Shown piece by piece: positions 22,498 to 32,947 of a DNA stretch of 64,000 bases. The notes beneath the pieces are model-generated. The model saw nothing but the letters and a program-made list of their open reading frames with translations. It made no database searches and had not been told where the DNA came from. Made by a program: the position numbers and the translations under genes. The DNA lies in contig BTPG01000003.1 of NCBI GenBank assembly GCA_036245525.1, forward strand, positions 186,617,533-186,681,532, in the 5' to 3' direction. Positions within the stretch are counted from its first letter, which is position 1. Every line of letters begins with the position of its first letter. Source of the stretch: Semisulcospira habei (taxonomy: Eukaryota; Mollusca; Gastropoda; Semisulcospiridae).

Positions 22498-25400
22498 CTA
22501 GCGGCGTGCAGTCGGCTTGACTGAATCTTTTTCCACAGCATGCTCCAGTCGGAATCGGGGTGCAAGGTTGGAACTGACTGGGCGCTGAGAGCGTCGGTCT
22601 CTTTGAGGCTCTTTGTCTCTGGCACCAGACTTGCCGTGTGTGTCACCGTGCCCTGGCAGCTGTTCATGGTGGCGAGACTTTGGGTGATTTGGTTCTGGCC
22701 GGGCTGCGTTGTTGGAGGTGCGGCCAGAGTACGAACGCTTGATGTTGACAGCGAGAGCACTGGTGCCCCGCTTGTTGGGATGGATGGCGTCTCTGAACCA
22801 GCCGCTCTTTACCTCGCCGGTTCTTGTAGAGAAGGCGTAGTCATTGTCAACAAAGTTGACCTTGAGGGATGCGCACATTTCTCTGAGGCAGACGTGTGTG
22901 TCAGTGATGCATGGGTCTGGCTGCTGACGCTGGTTGTTCGTGGGCAGGATGGAAGACATGGAGATTTCTGCCTTGGGGAAGACTCGTCTGGCAGCAGAAA
23001 TCACATCCTTCCAGCCCTTCTTGCCGATGACGAACCCACGCTTACAGTCGTTGATGCCAACGTGTATGACGACTGTGCTGAATGTATTCGTGGGTTCGGC
23101 ATCATGAAGGCGCTGTAGAATGCCGGCTCTGTCGAGGCCCGACACTGACACGACCTGTGCCTTGTCCGTGCCAGTGACGGACATCAGCTTTCCGTGCAGA
23201 CCGCGTAGGACAGAGTCACCTAGAAGCCGCGTTTGGGTGACAAGCTTTAGCTCTGGAATCCCAGTACGGTCGGTGGGTTTGTCAGAGCCTGGAGAGGGTC
23301 GGGGTGTTGGTCTCGGCTCCATGTGCTCGGGCGTTTGCCGGATAGCAGTGTTGTCGTGAGCTGGACGCGGGGGTTCAGATGTGGTCGTGGTGGCAGGGGA
23401 TTTGGAGGTGGCAGGCGATTTTTTCGGCGCTTGCTTTGCCTCGGTGTTGGAGGGGGGATAAATGCCTTTCTTGCTGCCTTTCTTGCCGGTCCTCAATCCC
23501 TCCTTTTCCCCCTCCATCTGGGTGATTCTTTGTCGGAGGTGTCTAATTTCAGTTTGCAGCGCATCCACCTCAATATTGTAGGCGTGGCGGATCTCTTCAA
23601 CTGCTGATCTGAGAGCAGCTATCTCTGCCATTACGCGCTCCATGGCCAGGGGGTCTGGGTTGAGAACAACAGGGCAGACCGTCTGGCACGCAGACTCGAT
23701 AACCAAGACATCAGCAGGGGCAGGGGGCTGAGTGCCAATGCCGCCGACGTCAGATGTGATGGCAGCACAATCGCTGTCGATGCTGTCGTTGGTTATGGTG
23801 CCAGCGCCGCCGACGTCGGAGGTAGGGGCAGCACTAGCTTTGAGGTCGATGGGGGAGATAGTGGTAGCGCCAGTGTCGCCGTTGTCGGAGGTGGAGGCAC
23901 TGTTGTTGCAGTTGTTGTAGGTGGTGGTGATTGTAATGCCAGTGCCGCCGACGTCAGACCTAGGGGCAGCACTAGCTCTGTTTTCGCTGTCGGCGATGGT
24001 GCCAGTGCCGCCGACGTCAGACGTAGGGGCAGCACTAGCTCTGTTGTCTCTGTCGTTGACGGTAAAAGTGCCAGTACCGCCGACGACTGAGATAGGGGCA
24101 GCACAAGCTATGTTGTCGCTGTTGCTGATGGTGCCAGTGCCGCCGACGTCTGGTGTAGGGGCAGCACTAGCTCTGTTGTCCCTGTCGCTGGTGTTGATGG
24201 TGCCAGTGCCGCAGACGTCTGACGTAGGGGCAGCACTAGCTCTGTTGTCGCTGTCGCTGGTGTTGGTGGTGCCAGTGCCGCCTTCGTCTGACGTAGGGGC
24301 AGCACTAGCTCTGTTGTCGCTGTCGCTGGTGTTGATGGTGCCAGTGCCGCCGATGTCAGACGTAGGGGCAGCACTAGCTTTGTTGTCGCTGTCGTTTGTG
24401 GTGAAAGTGCCAGTGCCGCCGACTTCTGAGGTAGGGGCAGCACTAGCTGTGTTGTTGCTGTCGGTGACAGTACCGCCGATGTCAGACGTAGGGGCAGCAC
24501 TAGCTCTGTTGTCGCTGTCGCTGTCGGTGATGGTGCCAGTGCCGCCGACGTCTGACGTAGGGGCAGCACTAGCTCTGTTGTCGCTGTCGTTGTCGGTGAT
24601 GGTGCCAGTGCCGCCGACGTCAGACGTAAGGGCAGCACTAGCTCTGTTGTCGCTGTCGCTGTCGTTGATGGTGCCAGTGCCGCCGACGTCTGACGTAGGG
24701 GCAGCACTAGCTCTGTTGTCGCTGTCGGTGCCAGTGCCAGTGCCGCCGACCCACATAAGGGCAGCACTAGCTTTGTTGTCGCTGTCGGTGATGGTGCCAG
24801 TGCCTCCGACGTCTGACGTAGGGGCAGCACTAGCTCTGTTGTCGCTGTCGGTGCCAGTGCCGCCGACCTCAGACGTAAGGGCAGCACTAGCTTTGTTCTC
24901 GCTGTCGGTGATGGTGCCAGTGCCGCCGACGTCAGACGTCGGGTCAGCACTAGCTCTGTTGTCGCTGGTGTTGATGGTGCCAGTGCCGCCGACGTTTGAC
25001 GTAGGGACAGCACTAGCTTTGTTGTCGCTGTCGCTGGTGTTGGTGGTGCCAGTGCCGCCGATGTCTGACGTAGGGGCAGCACTAGCTCTGTTGTCGCTGT
25101 CGCTGGTGTTGGTGGTGCCAATGCCGCCAACGTCGGAGGTAGGGGCAGCACTAGTATTGTTGTCGCTGTCGCTGGTGGTGCTAGTACCGCCGATATTGAT
25201 GGTAGAGGTTCTGTCGCTATAGGTAGAACCCTCGGTGTCGTCCATGACGGTGATGGTCTGGGTGTCGGTTACTGACAGGCTGGTGTCAACTGAAGAGGGC
25301 GGTGACGGTAGCGCCAACTGACTGTGACCAGACTGAGCGGTCAAGGTGTTGACGATTTCTCTCAGCGCTGCAAACTCCCTGTCTACCCACTGGCGGCAGG

Positions 25401-25752
25401 ACCTGCCCTGAACCAGAAAACTGGCTGTGGTGTAGTACGCATGTATTACAAGTAGTTGCCGCTTGCCGTCCTTTATCCGTATGGTTGAGTGCACTAGGTC
25501 TTTCGGCAGACTGGTTGCATCAAGATCAATTTGTTGTTCAAAGGCGGTATGGTTTTCCCCGTAGTCTTCCCACGTTGTTGTGACACCTTGGGGCTTGAAC
25601 TCGCCAACGTAGCGAAGATGTAACACCTTTCGCCACACTGGTAGTTTGCCATGTTCAGTGTTATACGTGATCTGAATAGGGTCCAGAGTCCGTCTAATCT
25701 CTTCCACACTTGCCTGCGTAAATGTTAGTTTGGACCGTGTGGTTGGGCCCAT
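22498..25752 (-). CDS. LINE ORF1: coiled-coil and SGNH-esterase protein with internal tandem repeats
   Basis: Intact 1084-residue frame. Residues 1-150 are an unrecognised globular segment (MGPTTRSKLTFTQASVEEI, QWVDREFAALREIVNTL). Residues about 175-680 are a tandem repeat of roughly 20-24 residues with the theme SDNRASAAPTSDVGGTGT, more than twenty units. Then comes a predicted coiled coil (MERVMAEIAALRSAVEEIRH) and a Lys/Pro-rich linker. The C-terminal SGNH domain has LLGDSVLRG (block I), VVIHVGINDCKRG (block III) and FRDAIHPNKRG (Asp/His block V), so the catalytic triad looks complete. ORF1 proteins with coiled coil plus esterase are known in CR1-group LINEs, where they are thought to bind RNA and help assemble the retrotransposition particle. 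An intact ORF1 beside a deleted ORF2 suggests a fairly young element. Confidence 0.8.
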   Translation of the reverse strand: MGPTTRSKLTFTQASVEEIRRTLDPIQITYNTEHGKLPVWRKVLHLRYVGEFKPQGVTTTWEDYGENHTAFEQQIDLDATSLPKDLVHSTIRIKDGKRQLLVIHAYYTTASFLVQGRSCRQWVDREFAALREIVNTLTAQSGHSQLALPSPPSSVDTSLSVTDTQTITVMDDTEGSTYSDRTSTINIGGTSTTSDSDNNTSAAPTSDVGGIGTTNTSDSDNRASAAPTSDIGGTGTTNTSDSDNKASAVPTSNVGGTGTINTSDNRASADPTSDVGGTGTITDSENKASAALTSEVGGTGTDSDNRASAAPTSDVGGTGTITDSDNKASAALMWVGGTGTGTDSDNRASAAPTSDVGGTGTINDSDSDNRASAALTSDVGGTGTITDNDSDNRASAAPTSDVGGTGTITDSDSDNRASAAPTSDIGGTVTDSNNTASAAPTSEVGGTGTFTTNDSDNKASAAPTSDIGGTGTINTSDSDNRASAAPTSDEGGTGTTNTSDSDNRASAAPTSDVCGTGTINTSDRDNRASAAPTPDVGGTGTISNSDNIACAAPISVVGGTGTFTVNDRDNRASAAPTSDVGGTGTIADSENRASAAPRSDVGGTGITITTTYNNCNNSASTSDNGDTGATTISPIDLKASAAPTSDVGGAGTITNDSIDSDCAAITSDVGGIGTQPPAPADVLVIESACQTVCPVVLNPDPLAMERVMAEIAALRSAVEEIRHAYNIEVDALQTEIRHLRQRITQMEGEKEGLRTGKKGSKKGIYPPSNTEAKQAPKKSPATSKSPATTTTSEPPRPAHDNTAIRQTPEHMEPRPTPRPSPGSDKPTDRTGIPELKLVTQTRLLGDSVLRGLHGKLMSVTGTDKAQVVSVSGLDRAGILQRLHDAEPTNTFSTVVIHVGINDCKRGFVIGKKGWKDVISAARRVFPKAEISMSSILPTNNQRQQPDPCITDTHVCLREMCASLKVNFVDNDYAFSTRTGEVKSGWFRDAIHPNKRGTSALAVNIKRSYSGRTSNNAARPEPNHPKSRHHEQLPGHGDTHGKSGARDKEPQRDRRSQRPVSSNLAPRFRLEHAVEKDSVKPTARR
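23730..25200. repeat. In-frame tandem repeat inside ORF1
   Basis: Units of about 57-72 bp with the plus-strand words GGGGCAGCACTAGCT and GTGCCAGTGCCGCCGACGTC. Length differences are whole codons (optional GATAGC-type steps), so the frame is kept. Variation between units is mostly single-base. Confidence 0.9.
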
Positions 25753-26100
25753 CTTGCCATCTGGCTAACATCACAAGCAGTGTGAGCCTCTCACAGACAA
25801 AACACAGATTAGCACACACCTGGCCTTGACACTTCACTGTTGCCGTGGCAGACGAGGACCAGGTGGTGAGAGAGATCTTGCCTGTGCCGCTATTGTCACT
25901 GTCCCCAGGTCGCCATGCCAGCTGTTGAAACGTTGAAACGTGCCCGCAAGCCCCTGCAGATGCGTGAGGGTGGAGTTGAGCTCCCGACCCCATTCACAGC
26001 TGGCGGGTGTGAGAGCACAAGGGATTAGAAAGTTAGGCAATTGGCCGTCAGAGGTGGCGGCAGGTGGCGGGGGCCGTAGGGTGCCTGGCGTCAGGTACAA

Positions 26101-26403
<303 letters not shown>

Positions 26404-26437
26404 AGACAGACAGACACAGACAGACAGACACAGACAG

Positions 26438-26772
26438 AAAAGAGAGCGCCACATTCATTGGTGCCGTTCATCACTTTCGACAGTCGTCACAGAGGAAGGA
26501 GGGAAAGAAACACACATTGCAGCGTGCACCGAACGTCGTATGACCCCCTCAGGATCAGGTATATAAATTGTACTCACCAGAGAGATGGATCGCCATAGGC
26601 CCCTGCGTGATACAGAATCTCATGAGCATACACGCCTCTTGAAGAAACATGCCATTCTCTACGAGAGTAATCGAGTAACTTCCTGGTCCTGACTGACGTA
26701 AAGTCTTTATTCAGTCACAGAATGAATCCGGAATAATGCACGTACTTTAGCGGGGGTTGTAAAAGAGGTGCC
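26438..26772. other. Non-coding stretch, a decayed HA piece only
   Basis: Around 26590-26645 a degraded HA-like piece remains (CCCCTGCG...CTCATGAG...GCCTCTTG). Confidence 0.45.
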
Positions 26773-26840
26773 AGCAAGAGGCATAGATTCTCATGAGCCT
26801 CTGCGACAGCACGGCTCATGAGAATCTATGCCTCATGCAG
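26773..26840. repeat. HA-family palindrome
   Basis: Both arms carry TAGATTCTCATGAG / CTCATGAGAATCTA where most copies have GATCC/GGATC, a coordinated arm change. Confidence 0.85.
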
Positions 26841-27131
26841 ATGGAACTAGCTGGCTGCTGGACGCCACTAGGGGTATGGAACGTCGTTAAGAAGTAAAGT
26901 ATGAACCCGGACTGATATTTCAATATTGGAGGACGTAACGAAGCTGATCTGTGTCATGAGGGAGCATATATTTTGTTGAACCCCTGCAGTTGTAACGGTA
27001 AATGATAATCTCTGCTTTTGGCAGCCGAAAGAAGCTGACTGCCAGACTTTAATGGGAGAGTGCAACGCATGGCTATAAAATGAACCCGGAAAACTTTTTC
27101 AATAGGACGATGAAAAAAATGGGGGCTGTTC

Positions 27132-27197
27132 TGGAGGCATTATATTCTCACGACACCCTGCAGCTGCAGAGCTCATGATAATATGTGTCTCTTGCAG
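27132..27197. repeat. Diverged HA-family palindrome
   Basis: GCATTATATTCTCACGA against CATGATAATATGTGTCTC around CCCTGCAGCTGCAG. Arms only partly pair. Confidence 0.6.
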
Positions 27198-27420
27198 ACA
27201 AAACAGACTGACCGGTTGATTTTTTGCCAAGGGTGTGGAGCTGTGGGAGAGGTGAAGTATGAATAAGGACAAGCACTCAATTGGCCCAGGCTAGCAAAGC
27301 ATCTTTAGGGTCCCTTCGCCTACGACCAGATGAGTGTTCGATCCAATTTCTCGTCTCTGTTCTAGGCCGAACGCACAAAGACCTCTCCCGTGAGAGGAAT
27401 ACATGAGTCAAGATAGACAG
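27198..27420. other. Spacer between two HA palindromes
   Basis: No coding or repeat signal recognised. Confidence 0.4.
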
Positions 27421-27489
27421 GCAAGAAGCATCGATCATCATGAGGCCCCGCATTCTGCGGGGTCTCATGATGATCTATGCTTCTTGCAG
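27421..27489. repeat. HA-family palindrome with arm-specific variants
   Basis: GCAAGAAGCAT...GATCATCATGA on the left is answered by TCATGATGATC...ATGCTTCTTGC on the right. The variant bases occur in both arms, so pairing is kept. Confidence 0.9.
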
Positions 27490-28010
27490 ACGTTTTCTTT
27501 TCGGTGTTGGAAAGAACTGTGTGCGCAATAAGACTTCTCCTTCCATTTCCTGGGAACATGGACATAACATGGGCCAGCAGGAATTATATGATCCCGTGGA
27601 CAGCCAGGGCAAGTGGGGCTCTTGAGGATCTATGCCTCTTGCGGGTCATGCAATGGCTGCTCTGACAAACTTGCTAGATAGATGTATGTCGCCCGGGGGA
27701 AACAAACGAAGCTGGGAGGTGCTTGTCTTGTTTGGGTGGCTGACAAATGGAGAGCATTGGGAAACAGCCCTAAGTATTGTCAGCTGTAATCACCCCGACC
27801 CCGTTAACAAAAGACCATCGAGCCCAGTCGGGTTTGCTTGGTCAGTAGACATTGACCATGCGTGTGTTCAGCTGTGTGGTTTTGAACCTCATGACCTGTG
27901 ACCTGTTCACAGATTAATGCTACGCATTGCTTCGCGTCAGTAAAAGAAAACAGAAAACATAAAAAAGCGGGATATTTGAACACTTGTACAGAAGTAACGA
28001 CAGCACTCCT
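27490..28010. other. Non-coding stretch
   Basis: A remnant of an HA right arm (GAGGATCTATGCCTCTTGC) lies at 27625-27643. No gene seen. Confidence 0.45.
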
Positions 28011-28011
28011 T

Positions 28012-28113
28012 CTATGTAAATTACTTCGCTTATAACAAACTTCGGATACAGCAACAAGAAAAAGTAGGTCCCCTGGCGATTTGCTATATCCAAAGATTAC
28101 TGTGTTCAGTTCA
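28012..28113. repeat. Dispersed repeat with TTATAAGCGAAG ends
   Basis: Shares ATTACTTCGCTTATAACAAA and CTGGCGATTTG...ATATCC with 46015-46104 at high identity. The two parts of the repeat (CTTCGCTTATAACAAA and TTTGTTATATCCGAAG) are imperfect inverted copies of each other, as in a small inverted-repeat transposon. Confidence 0.6.
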
Positions 28114-28124
28114 TTTCGGCCCAG

Positions 28125-28400
28125 TCAAGATGGGATCTCTGCGCTCGGAAATGCCCATACGCGCTCACCCCATCCGTAAAAAGTCTTCCTTTCGAGATTG
28201 CACTAATATTGGTCTACTTACTATAAATCTCTCACGTCTTTTCAAGTCTTCCCAACGGCCGCTGCCTTTCTCCACACCTCTGCTCTGAAGGCGATCGACT
28301 GTGTGGTGCCTTTGGCTCCGTTCTGAAAGTGCTTTCTCTGGTTTCTGACCACGATTGATCTGCCCCTGTGGCGCCTCTGTGTGAAGATTACTGTATCTCG
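28125..28400 (-). pseudogene. C-terminal fragment of an RNase H-bearing retroelement protein
   Basis: The minus strand encodes RSQRHHTVDRLQSRGVEKGS then KRRERFIVSRPILVQSRKED, and in another frame WGERVWAFPSAEIPS. The first part matches the plus-strand product at 60990-61030. The upstream RNase H portion is absent here. A broken copy. Confidence 0.6.
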
Positions 28401-28499
28401 AACAGTCCACTAAAATATATATATGTATATGCTGAAGTCCCGAGGAAAACGGATGTGAACAGAACACCCATCGACAAACATCTTCTCGAAGGGTTTGCG

Positions 28500-28696
28500 T
28501 AACCCACTTAGCCCCAGCAGGAGACTGATTGACCATGATAATTCAAGGGTAGTGCCAGATTATAATTCAAAGGTAGTGCCAAAAGTTAATCTAGCAATAC
28601 CCTTGAATTATCAGGGTCAATCTACCTCCTGCAACTGGCACATAGTAACACTTAAAAAATGTGGGAAAAGCACTCGTGGGGCTAAAAGGGTTAAGC
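28500..28696 (+). repeat. Diverged HB-family element
   Basis: Outer arms still pair (ATAATTCAAGGGTAGTGCC against CAATACCCTTGAATTATC) but the GGCGCC centre has been replaced by a partial repeat of the arm. The right end reads GGGGCTAAAAGGGTTAA. Confidence 0.7.
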
Positions 28697-28736
28697 AGAT
28701 GTCGGTCCGATGGCCATTTGCTTACTGGAAGTTTTA

Positions 28737-30440
28737 TATTCTCTATGTGATAGGAGTGTAATAGACGTTGTTCATATTCTCTGTGATAGGAGTGTAATAG
28801 ACGTTGTTCATATTCTCTGTGATAGGAGTGTAATAGACGTTGTTCATATTCTCTATGTGATAGGAGTGTAATAGACGTTGTTCATATTCTCTGTGATAGG
28901 AGTGTAATAGACGTTGTTCATATTCTCTGTGATAGGAGTGTAATAGACGTTGTTCATATTTTCTGTGATAGGAGTGTAATAGACGTTGTTCATATTCTCT
29001 ATGTGATAGGAGTGTAATAGACGTTGTTCATATTCTCTATGATAGGAGTGTAATAGACGTTGTTCATATTCTCTTTGTGATAGGACTGTAATAGACGTTG
29101 TTCATATTCTCTGTGATAGGAGTGTAATAGACGTTGTTCATATTCTCTGTGATAGGAGTGTAATAGACGTTGTTCATATTCTCTGTGATAGGAGTGTAAT
29201 AGACGTTGTTCATATTCTCTGTGATAGGAGTGTAATAGACGTTGTTCATATTCTCTATGATAGGAGTGTAATAGACGTTGTTCATATTCTCTTTGTGATA
29301 GGAGTGTAATAGACGTTGTTCATATTCTCTGTGATAGGAGTGTAATAGACGTTGTTCATATTCTCTGTGATAGGAGTGTAATAGACGTTGTTCATATTCT
29401 CTATGATAGAAGTGTAATAGACGTTGTTCATATTTTCTATGATAGGAGTGTAATAGACGTTGTTCATATTCTCTATGTGATAGGAGTGTAATAGACGTTG
29501 TTCATATTCTCTGTGATAGGAGTGTAATAGACGTTGTTCATATTCTCTATGATAGGAGTGTAATAGACGTTGTTCATATTCTCTATGATAGGAGTGTAAT
29601 AGACGTTGTTCATATTCTCTGTGATAGGAGTGTAATAGACGTTGTTCATATTCTCTATGATAGGAGTGTAATAGACGTTGTTCATATTCTCTGTGATAGG
29701 ATTGAAATAGACGTTGTTCATATTCTCTATGATAGGAGTGCAATAGACGTTGTTCATATTCTCTATGATAGGAGTGTAATAGACGTTGTTCATATTCTCT
29801 ATGTGATAGGAGTGTAATAGACGTTGTTCGTATTCTCTGTGATAGGAGTGTAATAGACGTTGTTCATATTTTCTATGTGATAGGAGTGTAATAGACGTTG
29901 TTCATATTCTCTGTGATAGGAGTGTAATAGACGTTGTTCATATTCTCTTTGTGATAGGAGTGTAATAGACGTTGTTCATATTCTCTATGTGATAGGAGTG
30001 TAATAGACGTTGTTCATATTCTCTATGTGACACTCCAAAAAAAGTGATAGGAGTGTAATAGACGTTGTTCATATTCTCTATGTGATAGGAGTGTAATAGA
30101 CGTTGTTCATATTCTCTATGTGATAGGAGTGTAATAGACGTTGTTCATATTCTCTGTGATAGGAGTGTAATAGACGTTCATATTTTCTTTGTGATAGGAG
30201 TGTAACAGACGTTGTTCATATTCTCTGTGATAGGAGTGTAATAGACGTTGTTCATATTCTCTTTGTGATAGGAGTGTAATAGACGTTGTTCATATTCTCT
30301 CTGTGATAGGAGTGTAATAGACGTTGTTCATATTCTCTATGTGATAGGAGTGTAATAGACGTTGTTCATATTCTCTATGATAGGAGTGTAATAGACGTTG
30401 TTCATATTCTCTATGTGATAGGAGTGTAATAGACGTTGTT
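28737..30440. repeat. 36/38-bp minisatellite, roughly 45 units
   Basis: The unit reads GTGATAGGAGTGTAATAGAC then GTTGTTCATATTCTCT, in 36-bp and 38-bp forms (the latter with an extra AT or TT before GTGAT). A foreign 10-bp-scale interruption (CACTCCAAAAAAA) lies at 30031-30043. Runs of 36-bp units give minus-strand open frames with the repeated peptide ENMNNVYYTPIT. The 38-bp units shift the frame, so a real protein is unlikely. Confidence 0.95.
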
Positions 30441-30515
30441 TGGAAATTATACACGTGTTGCGACGAAAGCAATGGATTAAAAGCCCGGACAAACACCCGA
30501 TATTAGGTCACATTT

Positions 30516-30600
30516 GCGACAAAAACGGTAGATTAAAAAGTCTGGACAAACATGCGATATCGCATGTTTGTCCGGACTTTTAATCCACTGTTTTCGTCGT
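30516..30600. repeat. Loop-free 42-bp-arm palindrome
   Basis: Centre is GCGATATCGC with no loop. Arms include GACAAACATGC and ATTAAAAAGTC with their mirrors. A diverged half copy (GCGACGAAAGCAATGGATTA, 30460-30505) lies immediately left. Family not seen elsewhere in the window. Confidence 0.9.
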
Positions 30601-30604
30601 AACA

Positions 30605-31653
30605 TAAACGTTCAATATTGACCTACTTTATGACGACTTTGTCATGGACAAATACGCTGACGACACGGCACTGACAGGACAGATTACAGATGAGGACGAC
30701 AGACATTATCGACAAGAGATCGACGACTTTGTAGAGTGGTGCGATAGAAACTCTCTTGAATTACATGTTCGCAAAACAAGAGAGATGATCATGGATCTCA
30801 GGAAAACTCATCCCGATCCTGTTGTCATCAAGGGAGCAGAAGTTGAGCGTGTAGAGTCCTACAAGTATTTAGTTTTTTTTTTTTTTTTTGACAACGCGCT
30901 CAACTGGAAACAAAACAGAGAGGCTATTGTGAAAAAAGCGCATACCCGTCTTTACTGTTTGAGAAAGCTCAGATCATTTAATGTAAGCACTCAGTTTTAC
31001 AGATGTCTTACTGCTCCAGTATTGTTATCGTTCTAACTTTTGGACTGACGTGGTGGGGCAGAAATTTATGTAAAAGAGATCAAGATCGTCTTAACAAAAT
31101 AACCAGGAACTAAGCGGGCGGTGTGATTGTTAGAGCACTCTGTACAACGGACGGATTACGAACAAACTGGCTGACATTCTTGGTGACAAAACACATCCAC
31201 TTATATATGAATTTGACAGCAGACGTATCAAACGAAGTGGCAGACTTCGAGTACCCAAAAGTAGTACATCACGTTATGCCAACTCTTTTGTCCCTCAGGC
31301 TGTTACCCTTTTCAACAGTAATATCAGTAGATAGTGTCTGTCAACATTCGTTAGCCCATTCAGTAGTTCACTGCAGCATTGTTGACACCAGAAGCACAGG
31401 AGGTATAAACCATATGTGTTTATCTGATTCCAAGAGTGTTACATAGGTAACAGCACGTCTGTTACAGTTCTTCTCTTTAACTGAGGGTTATGGGTTATTT
31501 AATTAATTGAATGAGTGAATGATGATGCCATGTGTTGTATGGGCAGACAGTGAATTTCCCCATGAGGGATTAATAAGTATTATTGTATTGTATTGTATTG
31601 TATTGTATTGTATTGTATTGTATTGTATTGTATTGTATTGTATTGTATTGTAT
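30605..31653 (+). mobile_element. 5'-truncated LINE with TATTG tail
   Basis: Starts inside the RT palm and ends in a (TATTG)n microsatellite (31581-31653) preceded by GAGGGATTAATAAGTATTAT, a typical microsatellite-type LINE 3' end. Coding part at 30644-31036, then decayed coding sequence to about 31450. Confidence 0.8.
30644..31036 (+). pseudogene. LINE reverse transcriptase palm and thumb
   Basis: Encodes MDKYADDTALTG (catalytic YxDD), DFVEWCDRNSLELHVRKTRE and VERVESYKYL. A run of Phe from a 15-nt T tract replaces the usual Gly-containing block after KYL; then LNWKQNREAIVKKAHTRLYC and LRKLRSFNVSTQFYRCL. The frame stops at 31036 and the downstream homologous sequence is out of frame. Order and motifs are those of non-LTR RTs; the exact clade is uncertain. 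Confidence 0.85.
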
Positions 31654-31766
31654 TTCCGGAAATCGCCTATTCTTTTGCAGCAAGCATCGAAACACCCGTG
31701 CATTTTTGTTTTTGTGGTGTGCCTTAGCACTATTTGTGGTGTGTGTGTGTGTGTGTGTGTTAGTGA

Positions 31767-32067
31767 GTCCGACATAGCTCAGGCGGTTAAACGTCGGAGC
31801 AGGAGAGCGAAGGGAATCGCCGGGTCGTGGGTTCGAATCCCGTCCCGACCCCGGTAGCTGGACTCACAATCCAGGGGGAAAAATGGATTTGTTGAATAGC
31901 ATGTCCGTTGAAAGGTCCTGGTAAATCAAAGTGGCACAGTTGGAGTGCGCCTGAGTTCATCAGTGTTCAGGTCGTACTCCATAGGCAAATAGATTTCCCT
32001 GTCCCCCATAACCCGTCCATGATCACCTCGGTGCTGTGGACGTTAAACCCGAACTAACCAACCAACC
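31767..32067 (+). mobile_element. tRNA-derived SINE with LINE-type tail
   Basis: The head GTCCGACATAGCTCAGGCGG holds an A box (TAGCTCAGGCGG) and GGGTTCGAATCCCG holds a good B box (31829-31842). A tRNA-unrelated body follows. The 3' end GACGTTAAACCCGAACTAAC plus (CAAC)n resembles the 3' end of the I-type LINE at 34980-35018, so that LINE may mobilise it. Confidence 0.85.
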
Positions 32068-32073
32068 GTGTGT

Positions 32074-32123
32074 GTGTGCTGGTATGTGAGGCCGTAAGGT
32101 CCAAAATCACAGACCAGCACACA
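32074..32123. repeat. HC-family palindrome with one arm mostly deleted
   Basis: Right arm GCCGTAAGGTCCAAAATCAC plus AGACCAGCACACA is intact. The left arm is cut to TGTGTGCTGGTATGTGA, so the inner half of the left arm is gone. Confidence 0.8.
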
Positions 32124-32625
32124 TTCAGCGGAACAAAAACCACTGCATCACATCCGATATTTGCTTCATCAGATCAAAGCCACGTTCTGTTTCCTCCACA
32201 CACTTGTAGACCTTGGCGCGTGCCTTATGTTGCACGCGCACAATCCTTTCCGATTGGACGGGAGACGTCACGGCACGCGCAGTCATCACGTGCATTTGCA
32301 CGGCAAACAGAGAGCAGCTTTCGAGGACATGATGTGTTTGCAGGGCTTCGGGCTCAGGCACCGATTGTGCGAAACGACGTTGACTTTGAAAGACCTGAGG
32401 GAAGAATTAAACCTTGGTGAATGAACAGAATTTTTGTTGTTGGTCTTGGAACGAAGAGTATGTGGCCAGAAGCTGTAAGAAATTACAGAGCGAAATAGCC
32501 ACGGAGAGATGCAACACTGCCTTCCGATTTAACCCAACGAACTCGTCACACACTACAACAAGAGCAAGAATCAAGAATCACTGAAGAAAACTGTGTTGTT
32601 TGCTTTAATCCCTTTACTGTCAGTA
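32124..32625. other. Non-coding stretch, nothing recognised
   Basis: Mixed-composition sequence; open frames on both strands overlap without recognisable domains. Confidence 0.45.
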
Positions 32626-32718
32626 TACGCAGATTATGATGACTCACTCAAGACGTGCCGCCTCCGGATACGCGGCATAAGCCACGTATCCGGAGGCGGC
32701 ACGTCTCGAATGAGTTAA
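32626..32718. repeat. HG-family palindrome with TTAA right end
   Basis: AGACGTGCCGCCTCCGGATA (32651-32670) is mirrored by the right arm ending at 32706, pairing almost perfectly around GGCATAAGCC. The right terminus TCGAATGAGTTAA matches HB/HG termini. Confidence 0.88.
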
Positions 32719-32787
32719 TGAACCCATAGTAAATTCAAAGTCAAAGATTCTCAGCTGTCTAAAGAACATGGATGCAAAACAATTTCA

Positions 32788-32853
32788 GCAAGAGGCATTG
32801 ATCCTCATGACCCCCGCAAATGCGGTGGCTCATGAGGATCCATTGCCTCGTGC
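32788..32853 (-). repeat. HA-family palindrome
   Basis: Standard core with both arms reading CATTGATCC / GGATCCATTG-like variants. Preceded by the HA internal motif AACATGGATGCAAAA. Confidence 0.82.
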
Positions 32854-32894
32854 GGATTGGTGGTTTTCGATTTTTTTCGGCAAAACCTACCCAG

Positions 32895-32947
32895 CTACGG
32901 ATCGACCACGATAGTTCAACGGTGGCACTAGAATAGCATGGCGCCTC
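32895..32947. repeat. Half HB-family palindrome
   Basis: The left arm only: GATCGACCACGATAGTTCAA to CATGGCGCC. The right arm is absent. Confidence 0.65.

Noticed and set aside
23921..25222. Long plus-strand open frame of 433 codons
   Set aside because: It is the complement of the ORF1 tandem repeat. The unit has no stops in several frames, and the minus frame continues into a recognisable SGNH domain, so the plus frame is a shadow.
29064..29793. Minus-strand frames coding a repeated Tyr/Asn-rich peptide
   Set aside because: They arise from the 36-bp minisatellite. The 38-bp units shift the frame and no start, domain or flanking coding sequence supports a protein.
28737..30440. CRISPR-like array
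   Set aside because: Units are contiguous with no unique spacers, and the genome is eukaryotic.
31767..31855. Functional tRNA gene
   Set aside because: A and B boxes are good but the sequence continues into a SINE body and LINE-like tail, and I could not fold a normal tRNA with an anticodon loop.
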